64,000 bases of DNA from Ancylostoma caninum (Eukaryota > Nematoda > Chromadorea > Rhabditida > Ancylostomatidae), in assembly GCA_037903475.1 (NCBI GenBank), contig JBAJFG010000297.1, positions 682,001-746,000 on the forward strand. Direction: 5' to 3'. Position 1 is the stretch's first letter. The number at the start of each line of letters is the position of its first letter. The notes below the pieces were generated by a model. That model saw only the letters and a program-made list of their open reading frames with translations. It had not been told where the DNA came from and made no database searches. Positions 21,280 through 32,247 of this stretch are shown here, piece after piece. The translations under genes and the position numbers were made by a program.

Positions 21280-21930
21280 TTCTGCTGAAAAAAACCAATC
21301 GCAAGTGTCCGGCCATCTTAGCCCATGTCACCGTCGGACCCCACCCTTGCCGGCGTAGTAAAATTGGCCCTCCAACAGTTCCATTGACGATGTTTATATT
21401 CTACAGAGTTTATAAGTTCATTCAGTATTGGGTATTTTCAGCCCTCTATTGGATACAAGGAGGAAATGGTATTTTTCCTCAAATTGGCGCGTTTCTTCTT
21501 GAGCCTCAAAGTTAAGTATTTCGACAGTTTTGGGAAAATTCTCGACGACTTGATTGTAAAAGAAGGAAAGCGCTTCCAGAAGTTGTAGAGCATTTTACGG
21601 AAAAATGGCAATGGGGCAGAGAAAATTGCAAGGACTTCTCTGGCACTGGTTCTAAGTATACGCCCGGTCGCTGCCTGGTCGGTTGTCGCATGTTCATGCA
21701 TGGTCGCAGTTGAGTTTTGCAATGTTGAACGTTCTTTGATGCTACTCTTGTCTCTGTTGCGTTCTCTTAGGCCATTCGGCTTCGCAAAGTCTGTAAAATG
21801 GTGTTGAAAATGAACAACTTCTTCTCCAAGTTGCGTACTAACAATTTTTCCAGTTCTGTTATTGTTGTCCCAGTCCCATGCATTGTTGCACCTATTGTTG
21901 TCCTTCATTTCAATTCGGTCAACGGCTTAC
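21280..21930. other. No gene recognised
   Basis: Includes a 156-codon minus-strand ORF (21908-21438), Asn/Arg/Lys-rich, with no motif I recognise. Possible but unsupported. Confidence 0.25.
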
Positions 21931-21943
21931 ATTTTTTCATTAG

Positions 21944-23560
21944 GTGGTAACAGTAACCCTGAATAGTGTATTTTGTTGCATTTTTGTGTCTACGTTGCTC
22001 ATGGTGTCCGCCATAAATACCGTGCTTCATTTGTTATTTCATCAAATCTTTATCTATCATCTTCTTATTGGACTTGCTTACTATAGCGCTGAGATATTCG
22101 TGTCTGTGGCATTAGTTATGGACGGAAGGCTCAGGAGACCCACGCTGCCAAAGGTTGAAGGAAATTCAAGCGCGTAAGTACTTCACACAAGTTCATGTTT
22201 TCACATTCCTGTGTTCTTCGTTTCCTTTCTACGGCTTCACCCTACATTACCTATTGGTGCACTGTAGGCATGGACTCCTATCGGGTTATTTGGCAAATAG
22301 ATTGCCAGAATTGCATGCCAAGAATGACGAGGGTAGAAATCATCGTAGAACATTTTTGCCTCGTCTTATGTCAGTTGGATACTTTCCTCGTGTTACATAG
22401 TGAAGCCGGTCGTTTCAATCAAGAAAAGAATCTCCCACAAGTCCTCGATACTGAAATAAAACGCTACTGAGGTCGTCCCCGCTGTCCGATGTATACAGTG
22501 CACTGATCCGCCTAATAGCGCAGGTACAGCTTTCCATTTCCTGTTTTGAATGTTGCTATCTAGCACGATGTTCATTGTCTTTCAGTTTCAAAGAATCAAG
22601 TCTGCCGATTGTGCCAGAGCCACAGAAATTGCAAACCTAAGGCAATTCTGTAAGAAGAAACTGTTGAAGTCGGCTGAGTTGACAAAGGATTCCAGCTCGT
22701 TGCGGGCACCGGAAGGGGAGTATTTTATTGAAAAAAAGCGAACTCGGACCTGGTGAGTGTATTGAAATGGAGTGTACAACAGCATTCTAGTCGTGGTAGT
22801 GAACACGTCCCACGCAATATGTTGCATTTTTAATTGCAAAATAGTAAGGAGTTTGCTTAACGTGGAGGATTGAAAGCCCTGTACGTAAGCCTTTAGCAGC
22901 GTTCTCGCGAACTTCGCACTGCCTCTAACCACATGATATTCTTCAACGCATTCGTCAAACGCGTTATCTCAATGATGAGTGCTTCTATCAAACTCTGTGC
23001 CACCTTGAGGCAGCCTAATTTTTATCCATGTACTACCGGCAATACTGGCACCAAATCCCAGTCAGAACCAAAGGTATGAACAACGTCAACGTTATCGTCA
23101 ACAGTGACGCTATTATTGGTGAGTTCCTTTGTGTTACAGTCCACATACAGAAAGTGAAGTGAGTGTTTGCAAAATCCATTCGAGCTTTGTATGTGAGAAG
23201 CAATTACGCTCTCAAAGATCCTCTTTACAAGGATACAGTGGACATGATTAAGATCTTCCTGTAGTTTGCTCTTGATTTTATTTTATCGGATTCAGTGCAC
23301 TATTTACTGATTTTGTTTAGGGTCATGCTCTCTAGGAATTTGAAGAACTGTTCGTTTTTTGATAATTTGGGCACACAGGGATGAAAATCTAAAGATGCTG
23401 CATATCCAAAGCTCAGAGAAAAAGTTGAACTCCGTGCGGAGCTACGCAAAGAACAGGATCTCTTTAGTGACCAGAAGCCGGTAATAAACGCGAGTCTTTT
23501 CGACTATAAACAGCTTCAAACTTTCGTTACTGTTTGACTTTCTTTGTGTGTTTGTTACGA
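21944..23560 (+). CDS. Possible spliced host gene (unrecognised); best exon 22586-22752
   Basis: 22586-22752 is bounded by GTCTTTCAG before it and GTGAGT after it and is open in one frame (SADCARATEIANLRQFCKKK .. APEGEYFIEKKRTRTW), a charged sequence without recognised domain. An upstream stretch from 21944 is open to a GTAAGTAC donor at 22174 and is hydrophobic. Downstream, a stretch near 23400-23470 reads PKLREKVELRAELRKEQDLF before a GTAATA. These look like exons of one plus-strand gene, but the phases were not made to join, so the structure is a guess and no function is given. Confidence 0.35.
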
Positions 23561-24840
23561 TTGATACTGCCCTTTTCTTAGAGCTCTGTTAACAATGCAG
23601 TTGTTTCCGTTCGCTTTAGTAATCTTCATTTTCGGTCAAGAGTAATTTTGCCACAGCATTCAATCAAAAAAGAAGAGGTGGACATCCACTCACATTGTAG
23701 CCTCTATTCGTGATTCTCAAGATTACTAGTTTTCGAGGAAGTAGCGCCAGTAAACTGTATGTACGTTATTAATTCGCTTGTTTTGTAGTTTTCTTTTCAT
23801 CCATAGAACAATTTGCCAGTTTTTATTTTTGTTCTGCATGAAGTGCTTTCTCACTTCACTCATTTGCTTACCTTCTACGTGTATTGAAAACGAAAGATAA
23901 TGATTTTCTTGTTTACTGTTCCTCGATGTCAATGAAGTATTGTTGCATTCGGTGTTTCAAGTTAGTGTATTGTTTGTTCAAACCATCTCTTACAATTCAC
24001 TGCAGCTGGTGGCGCAGCTAACGGTGGCAACGCTGGATTTAATATACATGTTCCCTTTCTGGTCCAAATAGGCTACATACACTTAAAGGCAGCATCCGCT
24101 CAAATCTTCTTGTTCGAGGTTTTGCTCGATTTCGGGGTTTTGAAGGTCCTGGAACTCACATCCAACAAAGGAACAGCGCGAAACATACGAGAAATTCTCG
24201 CATAACAGACATTCTTGTGATCTGATAGCTGGCCTTCTGTTAGCACCAGATTTGTGCTACATAATGAGCCATTTAAAAAAAAATTCCTCCAGCGAGCTCT
24301 TTTCCTTTCAGGAGAGTTCGACCAACAAAATTGAGGCGCCCTCCACAGAGTGGCAAAATGGTGTGATTTCAACAGAATGCTTTGCAACTTGCTTGAGCAA
24401 CACTCAACATTCGAAAGAAAAGTGACAGATCCTTTATGCATGTCCCAGAGTTTGTGGAGAGGAGCGTTATCCCAAACGCCATTCACCTCTTCATTCCCTT
24501 ACTACTCATTATAAGTGTAACCAGCTCAAGGCTCGCTAAGTGGTATGTAGAATGCAATGCTATTGGGCTACCGTTACGCTTGCTAAAGAATTCACACTTG
24601 GAATCTCATTCTCTTTTCACAATTATTTATAACCTTTGGGTGTCGTTTTTTTACTCGGACAGTTTTCACATTCAGCTGGATCATACCACACTTTCCACAC
24701 CTTTTAGCATGAGGTTCAAGATTTTTTCACCTTTAGTTGAAGTGTCAATTGTCCATGCACTCTCGGGTGTATGTCACAGATAATTCGAAAAATAAAAAAA
24801 TTGTCTTCGGACTTAAATTTATGGCATGCCGATATTATGA
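23561..24840. other. No confident gene; TTAA-flanked element end at 24084
   Basis: At 24084 TTAA is followed by AGGCAGCATCCGC, close to the ends of the TTAA element in the STEEP1 intron (AGGCAGCACCCAC); no partner end was found. A 128-codon minus-strand ORF (24486-24100) has no motif I recognise. Confidence 0.35.
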
Positions 24841-24859
24841 CGTTCCATAGTCACTAATA

Positions 24860-25010
24860 TTAACTCGACAGAATATCGATGCGAATATTCGAAATCGACT
24901 ATTCGAAAAAGTCCAAAAGTCGAGTTATTCGAAATGTCGACTATTCGAAAAACCGGAAAAAACCGAGTTATTCGAAATATTGACTATTCGAAAAAATTCC
25001 TATCGAGTCA
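24860..25010. repeat. TATTCGAA-rich short repeat array
   Basis: TATTCGAAA recurs about eight times in 150 bp, usually as CGACTATTCGAAAAA alternating with GAGTTATTCGAAAT. TTCGAA is self-complementary, so the array can fold back. The same hexamer dominates the MITE at 43921-44120. Confidence 0.6.
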
Positions 25011-25225
25011 AATGTCTAACAAGTAGCCGCCTGAGGAATAAGAACGCGATCCCTGCTTTCTCGAAAATAATGGTGAACTACTTTTCAAAGATGCAGGTAG
25101 GGCAGTATTTCTTGCCGTACAGATTCGAAGGTCCTTCAGTAGGCCTACTACCAACTTGGAAGAGATTCCACAATGTAATTAACATCATGGTTTTATAAAG
25201 ACAAAATCATTGAAATGTTTTCAAG

Positions 25226-26335
25226 ATGGCCAAACTCCAGATCTGTTACACCAAACTCCATGCCTTCGAAATTCCTCAAAAAAATGGCTACTTATTAGAA
25301 TACTTGTTTAATCTTTCTTACATGAGGTCAGAAGTTCCACTTAGATGGAAATGCTCTATTATCGTTACAATACCTGAGAAGCCTCCCTTGAGCAGTCCAG
25401 AAAACCTGCAAGCGTAACATCCATTTTCTCCAGAGTTTTTGAGAAATTCTTCAAAAATCCACTGTCGAGCACTTAGATCGTAACAACATAATACAGCGGA
25501 ATCAGCACTGCTTCTGGAAGTTTCGATGTGCAGAGAATGCCCTACTCTCAGCCGTTAATGACTGGACCAAAACAGCAGGGCTCGTAGTAAACTATCCCTT
25601 ACGGTCAGTTCATCTGACCGCATCACTCATCGCTGCGATGAGCTTGCTTCCTTTGATTTTGCGACTTTGACTTTACCACAGCTTTCGAGAAGGTACAGCA
25701 TTGTAAGCTTGTAAAAAATTGAGAAAGATTGGTTTACACCCGAGTTGATCGGGTGGATCCAAAATTTCCTTGAAGATCAAAAGTATAGAGTCGGAATAGG
25801 TGATTGTTTCTCATCAGAATTCTGCGTCTACAGCGGAGTGCGGCAATGCGGTGTGCTTTCACGAATTTTATTTCTGATACACACATTTGATTTGCCTAGG
25901 AGAATTTCTACATTTGGCGTGACCTGTCAGATGTACGCGGCGACATCAACATTTATAAAACTATTGAGAAGTCGGACAACACGAAGTTTCTCCAATTGGC
26001 TAGTAATTAGTGGAAGAATGGTCACAGATTTGGGATTTGCCGCTGGCAGTGCATATTCATATTTTTTAAAATTTTATTTGTACTTGTTAGGGGATAAAAT
26101 TGTAAATGCGCGCACACTTTTTCGTCTCTATCAGAGTGTTATTGAAGGCATATGCTCAATTCTCTAGAGTACGTGAAGAGCAATTTCTTGCGCATTTATT
26201 GGTATATGAGCTGGTTGGGAAAACTCAATTTTTGATTTTTTTTCAAAAATTGAAAGGCTGCCAACTAGAGTGGTGTGGTTACGGTAGAAACCCCCATCTA
26301 AAAAATTCTTCTATTAAGTACCTTGGATAAATAAC
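25226..26335 (+). mobile_element. CR1-type LINE relic (RT)
   Basis: Frames at 25226-25417 and 25745-26167 read YMRSEVPLRWKCSIIVTIPEK, then MIGWIQNFLEDQKYRVGIGD, YSGVRQCGVLSRILFLI and QMYAATSTF. These match the CR1 copy at 35378 (SWINSYLEDRGMTARVGD, SGVPQGGILSPVLFL, LADDVKIY) with PQG changed to RQC and the catalytic DD lost. Many stops. Confidence 0.6.
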
Positions 26336-27650
26336 ACGTTTCTTGAAACAAGTCAATTCCGGTTAGGAGAAGCATATTACGAAAGCATTGGCAAAAAATG
26401 GCTGCGGTGCAACAAAATAGAGCAACGCCATACAGCTCCAAACATGGTTAACCATGTACCGAAGAAGACATTGTCTTTATGGTAAAATATTAGAGGAGTG
26501 ATCTGACGGGAGGGGCTAAGTTTCGTGCAGACCGTTACGGCACATCTCCGCCTTCAACCTTTTGTGCCACATAAGTCAGCCAGTTCACTATCATCTTGTC
26601 AGAACACCCATTACAGAAAATGGACACAACCTGATCCATCCGAAGACGAGGAAAAATACCCAACAAAAACCTGGAGAAGTAAGTTGGTTCTGTCTCAGCC
26701 GCCACATAGCCACGACTCCTCACTATCAGACCACAGGTTACTTCTGGCTAGGAATCTTTCCTCGTGAAGAAAAATTTCGAAGAGCGCGAAAAAAGTTGGG
26801 GTTCGGGTAAGCGGCTGTTTCGACTCACAGCGCAGTGACTTTCCCGAGAGGGAACCTCATTTTCTGCATGCAGGATGCGGAAGGGCAGTTGAGAGTAACT
26901 GTATGTACAATATTGAAGCGTTCTGCTATCGTTTTTTAGAACAAATTTTGTTCCGCGCGAAAACGCTCATCCATAGTTTCACACTCTAATATCTTTTATT
27001 TATGTATATGTTCCTTTTTATCAATTTTAATCTTTTGATTTTATGAATATTTTCTCCATTTTTCGTGTAGGTAACAATATTATCCCTCGAACTATTGATT
27101 ACCACATTAGCCGCATTCCACTTAGCACTGCTAGTGAGTTGAAAAACTTGGGTAGATATAAACTTATTTATTATATAGTATGATTGGAGAGTGTCCAGGA
27201 TAACTTTACATGGAAGCTTGCAATGCGTAACGTTGGACTTACCTGCTGAAACATTCCAAATGGGGAGGGACGAGAATGTACTTTGGCCTTCTTACGTTAT
27301 GATGTAGGGGAACAAGAAACGGTTTAGTAATGTTTTTTTAAAATGGTCACTGGGAAATCTAGGATTAAAACTTCCGATTTTTCTACTTTGGTTGACCAGA
27401 ACCAGAGTTTGGAGCATAAGGCTCAGGACTCCAATCACCAAGACGCAAATCAGGTCCAGAAGTTTTCTCATTAGAATTATTCAAGAAGTTGGCAAATTTC
27501 CCAGCCATGATATTTTGCGCATGTCCCCTCACTCTTTCGAAAAGGTAGCTACTTGGAGAGCTTGCTCAATAACTTCATTACTCGAACTTTTTTCCATTGT
27601 ATCCTCTTTTCAACGGTTGTTTTCATCCTCATAGTTGTTTGGTGTTGTTA
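26336..27650. other. No gene; probable mariner remnant at 26525-26810
   Basis: The plus-strand ORF 26525-26767 ends QPPHSHDSSLSDHRLLLARN, which lines up with the mariner catalytic-region consensus PPYSPDLSPSDYHLF; most key residues are changed. The rest of the stretch shows only short ORFs. Confidence 0.35.
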
Positions 27651-27656
27651 CCACTA

Positions 27657-28183
27657 CAGGGTGGGCTAAAAATATGGCAACAACGCTCTCTTCTTCTTTA
27701 AAGAAAATTGTTTTACCTTAAAGTTTAACTCAGTTGAAATGTCCTTCCGCAACGTTTTACCAGGACAGTGCTCCGGCTCACAAGTCATGTTTGATTGAGC
27801 ACTCAGGCAAAAATATTTTTAGGTCCTATTGGATTCATCGAGTGACTATGCATCTACACAGATCTCAATTAGCAGGGTTAGTAGGCTGCGGTGATACCCG
27901 AGACCAGGGCTTCTTCATAACCTTTTCGGAATCCGGATTAATTGGGAGAGCACTCAAAAAGATATTGGATCAGTTGAACCACAACCACTTGCGCACCGCC
28001 GGCAACGACTTCACTCAGCATCTTTTGGTCCTGTGTCGGAGCTGACAGGGGATATTCCTGTGAGAGTTACCTTGTGTTAAATATGACCTAGTAAACATAA
28101 ATCCTATAAATATGTTTCGAATTGTACATAAATTCTTTTTTGATGTTAACGTTTCTGTGTTACCGTATTTGTGGCCCACCCTG
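27657..28183 (+). mobile_element. Deleted Tc1/mariner-type element (527 bp) with TA duplication
   Basis: Ends are CAGGGTGGGCTAAAAATA and, at the right, TATTTGTGGCCCACCCTG, flanked by TA at 27655-27656 and 28184-28185. Inside, the plus-strand ORF 27734-28045 starts with FYQDSAPAHKS, the second-Asp region of Tc1/mariner transposases (QQDnAPaHk), and its remainder is a decayed C-terminal half. The N-terminal half is absent, so the copy is non-autonomous. Confidence 0.7.
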
Positions 28184-28286
28184 TAGTTACAGATATGTAG
28201 TTAGTAATATGCTACATGTTGAAGCAATTTCTGAAATTGTGTGAATGTGTTTGCCGCGTAACGTTCTGTTTACGCCCTCTTAAATA

Positions 28287-29451
28287 TTAGGGTGGTAAGA
28301 AAGTCTTGAGCCGATTTTTACAAAAGTTCCAGAACTTTTGCTTATTGATCGGTATCCATGACCTACCACGTGCTTTTTGTAGACAAACTTGGGGCTTCTC
28401 CATAATAGGCATATATAGCCAAATTGCCTTCCTCAACTTCAATTACAACGTCAGTTCCACGAGAGGTCCCCAGTTTTTTTTTTCAAATCAGTTTTTCCTG
28501 CTCTGTCCACATCGAAAGGGGTTTCTACTCAGAACCCCAAAAACAAGTTTCTGATCGCATCCGAAACTTGCTTTTCCAAAAGCTTGTTGACAAGTTGTTT
28601 TCACTCTTCCTTGCCGACAAGTTGTTCCCCGAAAAGCTTGTCGACAACTTGTTTTCACTGCTTCATTTTTGAAAACAAGTTGTCGGCAAGCTTTTCGGGC
28701 GAACAACTTGTCGGCAAGGAAGTGTGAAAACAACTTGTCAACAAGCTTTTGGAAAAGCAAGTTTCGGATGCGATCAGAAACTTGTTTTTGAGGTTCTGAG
28801 TAGAATACCCAATTATTAGACATGAGAGTGGGATCCTCTACGTTTTTAAAACGCACCGTGCCATGTGGTTCCGTCAAGGAGAAGATCGGCCAAATCGCAC
28901 CCCCACCCAAACATCTACCTCCTTTGCTACTTCTGGAATTCGCTAGAAATATTGTATTATGAGCGGCTCCCGCAAACACACACAGTCACCGGTAACACAT
29001 ACGCCAATCAGCTCCAGAGAACCGCGGATGCTGTTTGAGAAAAACGGTCGAAACGAGTTTCTTGTACACCTACGCCATGATAAGGGTAGGCCCCAAATAG
29101 CTAAAGAGACCGGTGAAAAATTGGCGGAGCTGGGCTGAGTTACGGTTTCTCACTCACCCTATTCTCCGGACGTTGCCCCTTCCGACTACCACTTATTTTG
29201 CTCTTTCAAGACATTTCAAGTGAAGAAAAAATCCGCCAAAGTTGACCATGTTGGAAGGGAGGTCAGCGATTTCTTTGGCTCCCAGTCTTCCCATTCCTGG
29301 GGAAAAGGGGACCGCTGACCTGCCCATTAGGTGAGACACTGCAGTGACTAACTATGGCTATTATATTGTTGAGCAAATTCCACTGTGTGCTGAGTAATAA
29401 AATAAAGCACAAAAGAGTCTAAAACGGCTCAAGACTTTCTTACCACCCTAA
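28287..29451 (+). mobile_element. Decayed mariner with TA duplication, containing a hairpin insertion
   Basis: Terminal inverted repeats TTAGGGTGGTAAGAAAGT (start 28287) and ACTTTCTTACCACCCTAA (end 29451), 27 bp or more each (CTTGAGCCG is also shared), with TA at 28285-28286 and 29452-29453. The transposase remnant near 29070-29210 reads HDKGRPQIAKETGEKLAELG then YSPDVAPSDYHLF, the HDNARPH and SPDLAPSDY regions of mariner with one stop between. The N-terminal part is missing or replaced by the hairpin-bearing DNA. Confidence 0.75.
28524..28804. repeat. 281-bp near-perfect hairpin (foldback element)
   Basis: Left arm 28524-28656 and right arm 28671-28804 are almost exact reverse complements, with a 14-nt loop at 28657-28670. 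The outermost strings are TCTACTCAGAACC and GGTTCTGAGTAGA. Within each arm a motif like AGCTTGT.GACAA.TTGTTTTCACT occurs twice. Transcription would give long double-stranded RNA. The two arms also create mirror-image ORFs, which are artefacts. Confidence 0.85.
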
Positions 29452-29453
29452 TA

Positions 29454-30742
29454 TTAGGTATGTGAAAAAGTTTCCGCCCTCTAGCGATGAGTGGTTATAT
29501 CGTTAGCTATCCTTGCAAATACTCTGTAAATCCTACTTCATTTTGTTGCTTTGACATCTGTCAATAATATTTAGTACATATTTGTTTCGATTTATATCAA
29601 CATCATTGTGTTTTATGGCGATAATCATGCCGATATTTAAGCCAAGTAAGCGTCATTTGCGCGAAGCACTTCTTTTCTGCTTCGGTTTGAAGAAAACTGC
29701 TGCCGAATCTTGCCGAATGCTCATGGAAGCTTATGGGGACCATGCTCCATCAGAGGCAACATGCAAAGAATGGTTCCGACGCTTTAGTAGTGGTGATTTC
29801 GATGTTGGAGACAAGCAACGCAGTGGAAGGCCAAAAGTTTTTGAAGACAAAGAACTTCAATCATTAATTGATGAAGATCCACGCCAAACACAAGAAGAGA
29901 TTGCCAACTCTCGAAATGTTGATAGATCCAACATTTCCAAGCGTCTCAAAGCCATGGGAAAGGTTTATAAGGAAGGCGGATGGGTACCATACGACTTGAC
30001 AGAACGCGACATGGAAAGAAGAAAAACCATCTGTGAAATGTTGCTTGACAAACAAAAAAGGAAGGGATTTCTGCATCGTATCGTTACTGGAGACGAAAAG
30101 TGGATCTATTTCGATAATCCGAAGCGCCGGAAAGCCATTTGCGACCGTGGCCAACCATCACAATCGACGCCAAAGCGCAATATCCATGAGAAGAAGGCAA
30201 TGCTGTGTATCTGGTGGGACCAGAAGGGAGTCATCTATCATGAGCTGCTTAAACCAGGCCAGACGATCACGGGCGATCTCTATAAAGAGCAAATGATTCG
30301 TTTGAGCAGAGCATTGCACCAGAAACGGCCGGAACACGAGACAAGGCAGCACAAAGTCATTTTGCTGCATGACAATGCTCGTCCACATGTTACAAAAACA
30401 GTGAAGGAGACGCTTGAAGCACTTCGCCGGGATGTGCTACCACATGCGGCTTATTCATCAGACTGTGCTCCGTCAGACTACTATTTATTTCGGTCGATGG
30501 CCCATGGGCTTTCCGAGCAGCACTTCCAGTCGTTCGGAGACGTCGAACCATGGGTGAGGGAATGGATCGAGTCGAAGGACGAGGCCTTCTACCGCCGCGG
30601 CATCCGTCTCCTCCCAGAAAGATGGGCAAAGTTTATAGCTAACGATGGCCAGTACTTTGATTGATCTATCTGTTTCTTTTCTATTTTGAAAAAGACACTC
30701 AATTTCGCTTAAAAAAGGGCGGAAACTTTTTCACATATCTAA
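29454..30742 (+). mobile_element. Complete mariner transposon (1289 bp)
   Basis: Terminal inverted repeats TTAGGTATGTGAAAAAGT (from 29454; GGCGGAAAC complement also shared) and ACTTTTTCACATATCTAA (to 30742), about 26-28 bp with one mismatch near the tip. TA target duplications lie at 29452-29453 and 30743-30744. Length, termini and single intronless transposase are those of mariner elements. The left TA is also the right TA of the older mariner. Confidence 0.9.
29627..30664 (+). CDS. Mariner transposase, apparently intact
   Basis: 345 aa from the Met of MPIFKPSKRHLREALLF, the length and start typical of mariner; an upstream in-frame Met would add 15 unusual residues. N-terminal helix-turn-helix region has TCKEWFRRFSSGDFDV and DKQRSGRPKVFED. 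The linker motif is WVPYDL (WVPHEL in relatives). The catalytic triad is present: Asp in TGDEKWIYFDN, Asp in LLHDNARPH, and Asp in CAPSDYYLF, 34 residues after the second (D34D). YSPDLAPSDY is altered to YSSDCAPSDY, with the catalytic Asp kept. It cuts and pastes the element between TA sites in the nucleus. No stop or frameshift, so it may be a recent and possibly active copy. Confidence 0.9.
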   Translation: MPIFKPSKRHLREALLFCFGLKKTAAESCRMLMEAYGDHAPSEATCKEWFRRFSSGDFDVGDKQRSGRPKVFEDKELQSLIDEDPRQTQEEIANSRNVDRSNISKRLKAMGKVYKEGGWVPYDLTERDMERRKTICEMLLDKQKRKGFLHRIVTGDEKWIYFDNPKRRKAICDRGQPSQSTPKRNIHEKKAMLCIWWDQKGVIYHELLKPGQTITGDLYKEQMIRLSRALHQKRPEHETRQHKVILLHDNARPHVTKTVKETLEALRRDVLPHAAYSSDCAPSDYYLFRSMAHGLSEQHFQSFGDVEPWVREWIESKDEAFYRRGIRLLPERWAKFIANDGQYFD

Positions 30743-30744
30743 TA

Positions 30745-31910
30745 ATAAAAATAAATAAATAAAAAGGACTAGTAATTATATACATGTAGATGCGATGTTT
30801 ATGTAATCTATGCCCAGTCAGCATACGTGGTTTTACTCTTTTCTTACATATTAGCCTTCGGAAAGTTCTAGTCCCGAAGCCAAAAAGAGGCTGGGGTCTA
30901 CAGGGTGCGCACGAATTATTGGCGCGTAGATTCTTGAGCCTCAATCAGGTAGGATTAAGCAAATTCATAAGTCATGTCGTAATTGCACTTGCTTGAGCCA
31001 TCTCTACCGTGGACAGCAGCAGGTATCCCATATGACCTCCTGTGCCCACACGGGCTTCGGGAAATCTGGTCAAATTGCTGGTGGCACGGGGTCGGTCACA
31101 GCTCGCTTCCTTCTAAGATTTTCTGAGGTAGACTTTAGAAGACTCCGACCATCCATGCATGGTATGTCACTACTACTCAGATAACTGGATAAGGCAAACG
31201 CAGCACAACCTGGCAAGGCACACCCCCAAGAAATGGGAGGCAGACATTGCTGCAAGAGGAAGAATTGCTGCATTCCGTCTGCTAAGAGCAGCAAACCCCG
31301 TGTTTCGGCTGCGTTTTTTGCCCGATGCACTGTGGTGCAGTTCAACCTGCGTTCTGCCTGCCCCTTGCCACGTGGCGACACGGCCCTGGGAGGTGTATAT
31401 AAGCCGCTGGTCGAGCATCAAAGTTTAGTCGCGTCTACGCTCCGGCGGGGACAAGCGGAACCTAGCGAGACTCGTCAGGCTGGCTGAGGCCCGGGTAAAA
31501 CCGTGGCCCACTGCAATAATTATTATTTTTGGATGAGCTTGGGTAAGCATCCACTTGCCCAAGTCTGCAGTACGAACATAGCCCTATGCCCAGATTGAGC
31601 TGCGATCCTAGGTTTGAGACATGCAAGCCAGTTCATCGCCCCCGAAACACAGCCTTCTAGGGGCGAATGCAGCTCGTGGGGCGATAAGCTTTCATAAATA
31701 AGCATTCATCTCGCGGTGCTACTGCTGTTGAAACGTGTTCGGTCTGTGTTCGGCCTGCGTTCGCCGTCCCGGAATCTCTGAGTAAGTCTGAGCTACAACG
31801 GGCTCATCGTAGATCGGACCGCCTAATGATTACCATGGTCAAAACAGTCTTTCTATCTAACAGGCTATTTTTCCTATTTTTCGTAAACTCAGAACTGGGA
31901 ATCAGCAGTA

Positions 31911-31938
<28 letters not shown>
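30745..31938. other. No gene; mariner-like terminal relic at 30898-31030 and a TATA-like site
   Basis: 30898-31030 starts CTACAGGGTGCGCACGAATTATTGGCGCG and matches, in inverse orientation, the relic near 38510-38650 over about 120 bp; both look like ends of the same extinct Tc1/mariner-type element. Further on, TGTATATAAGCC (31393-31404) in a GC-richer block could be a promoter of a solo LTR or a lost gene, but no boundaries were found. Confidence 0.4.
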
Positions 31939-31941
<3 letters not shown>

Positions 31942-32224
31942 TGGCGGACGCAGAAAGTGGGCGGGAGGGGGGGGGGGCGTGGGAAGAAAAGTGGGGTCTC
32001 CGCCGTTTTGGGGACCCAGACGGAAAATAAAATTAATAATAATATTAATTATAATAATAAACAATAAATAAAAAATATATTAAAAATAATAATAAAAATA
32101 AACAATTAAAAATAAACTAACACAAGATTTTTATTTGTATTGTAAAGTAATTTCGAAAATTTGGCGACCCATTCTCGGGGGGGCGCGCGCCCCCCCCCCG
32201 CCCCCCCCCCTGCGTCCGCCACTG
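31939..32224. mobile_element. hAT-like MITE (286 bp) inside a (TA)n run
   Basis: Exact 15-bp terminal inverted repeats CAGTGGCGGACGCAG (31939-31953) and CTGCGTCCGCCACTG (32210-32224). A G-run follows the left end and C-runs precede the right end; the interior is AT-rich and non-coding. CAGTGGCG termini and small size fit hAT MITEs. The flanks are (TA)n on both sides, so the 8-bp duplication cannot be delimited. Confidence 0.75.
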
Positions 32225-32247
32225 ATATATATATATATATATATATA

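Noticed and set aside
25061..25200. Part of the CR1 relic as a host exon
   Set aside because: No splice borders or domain, and it adjoins decayed RT sequence.
28424..28979. Mirror ORFs on both strands around the hairpin
   Set aside because: Both arise from the same inverted repeat (identical peptide strings on plus and minus), so they are structural artefacts.
29864..30629. Minus-strand ORFs within the mariner
   Set aside because: Shadows of the intact transposase on the plus strand.
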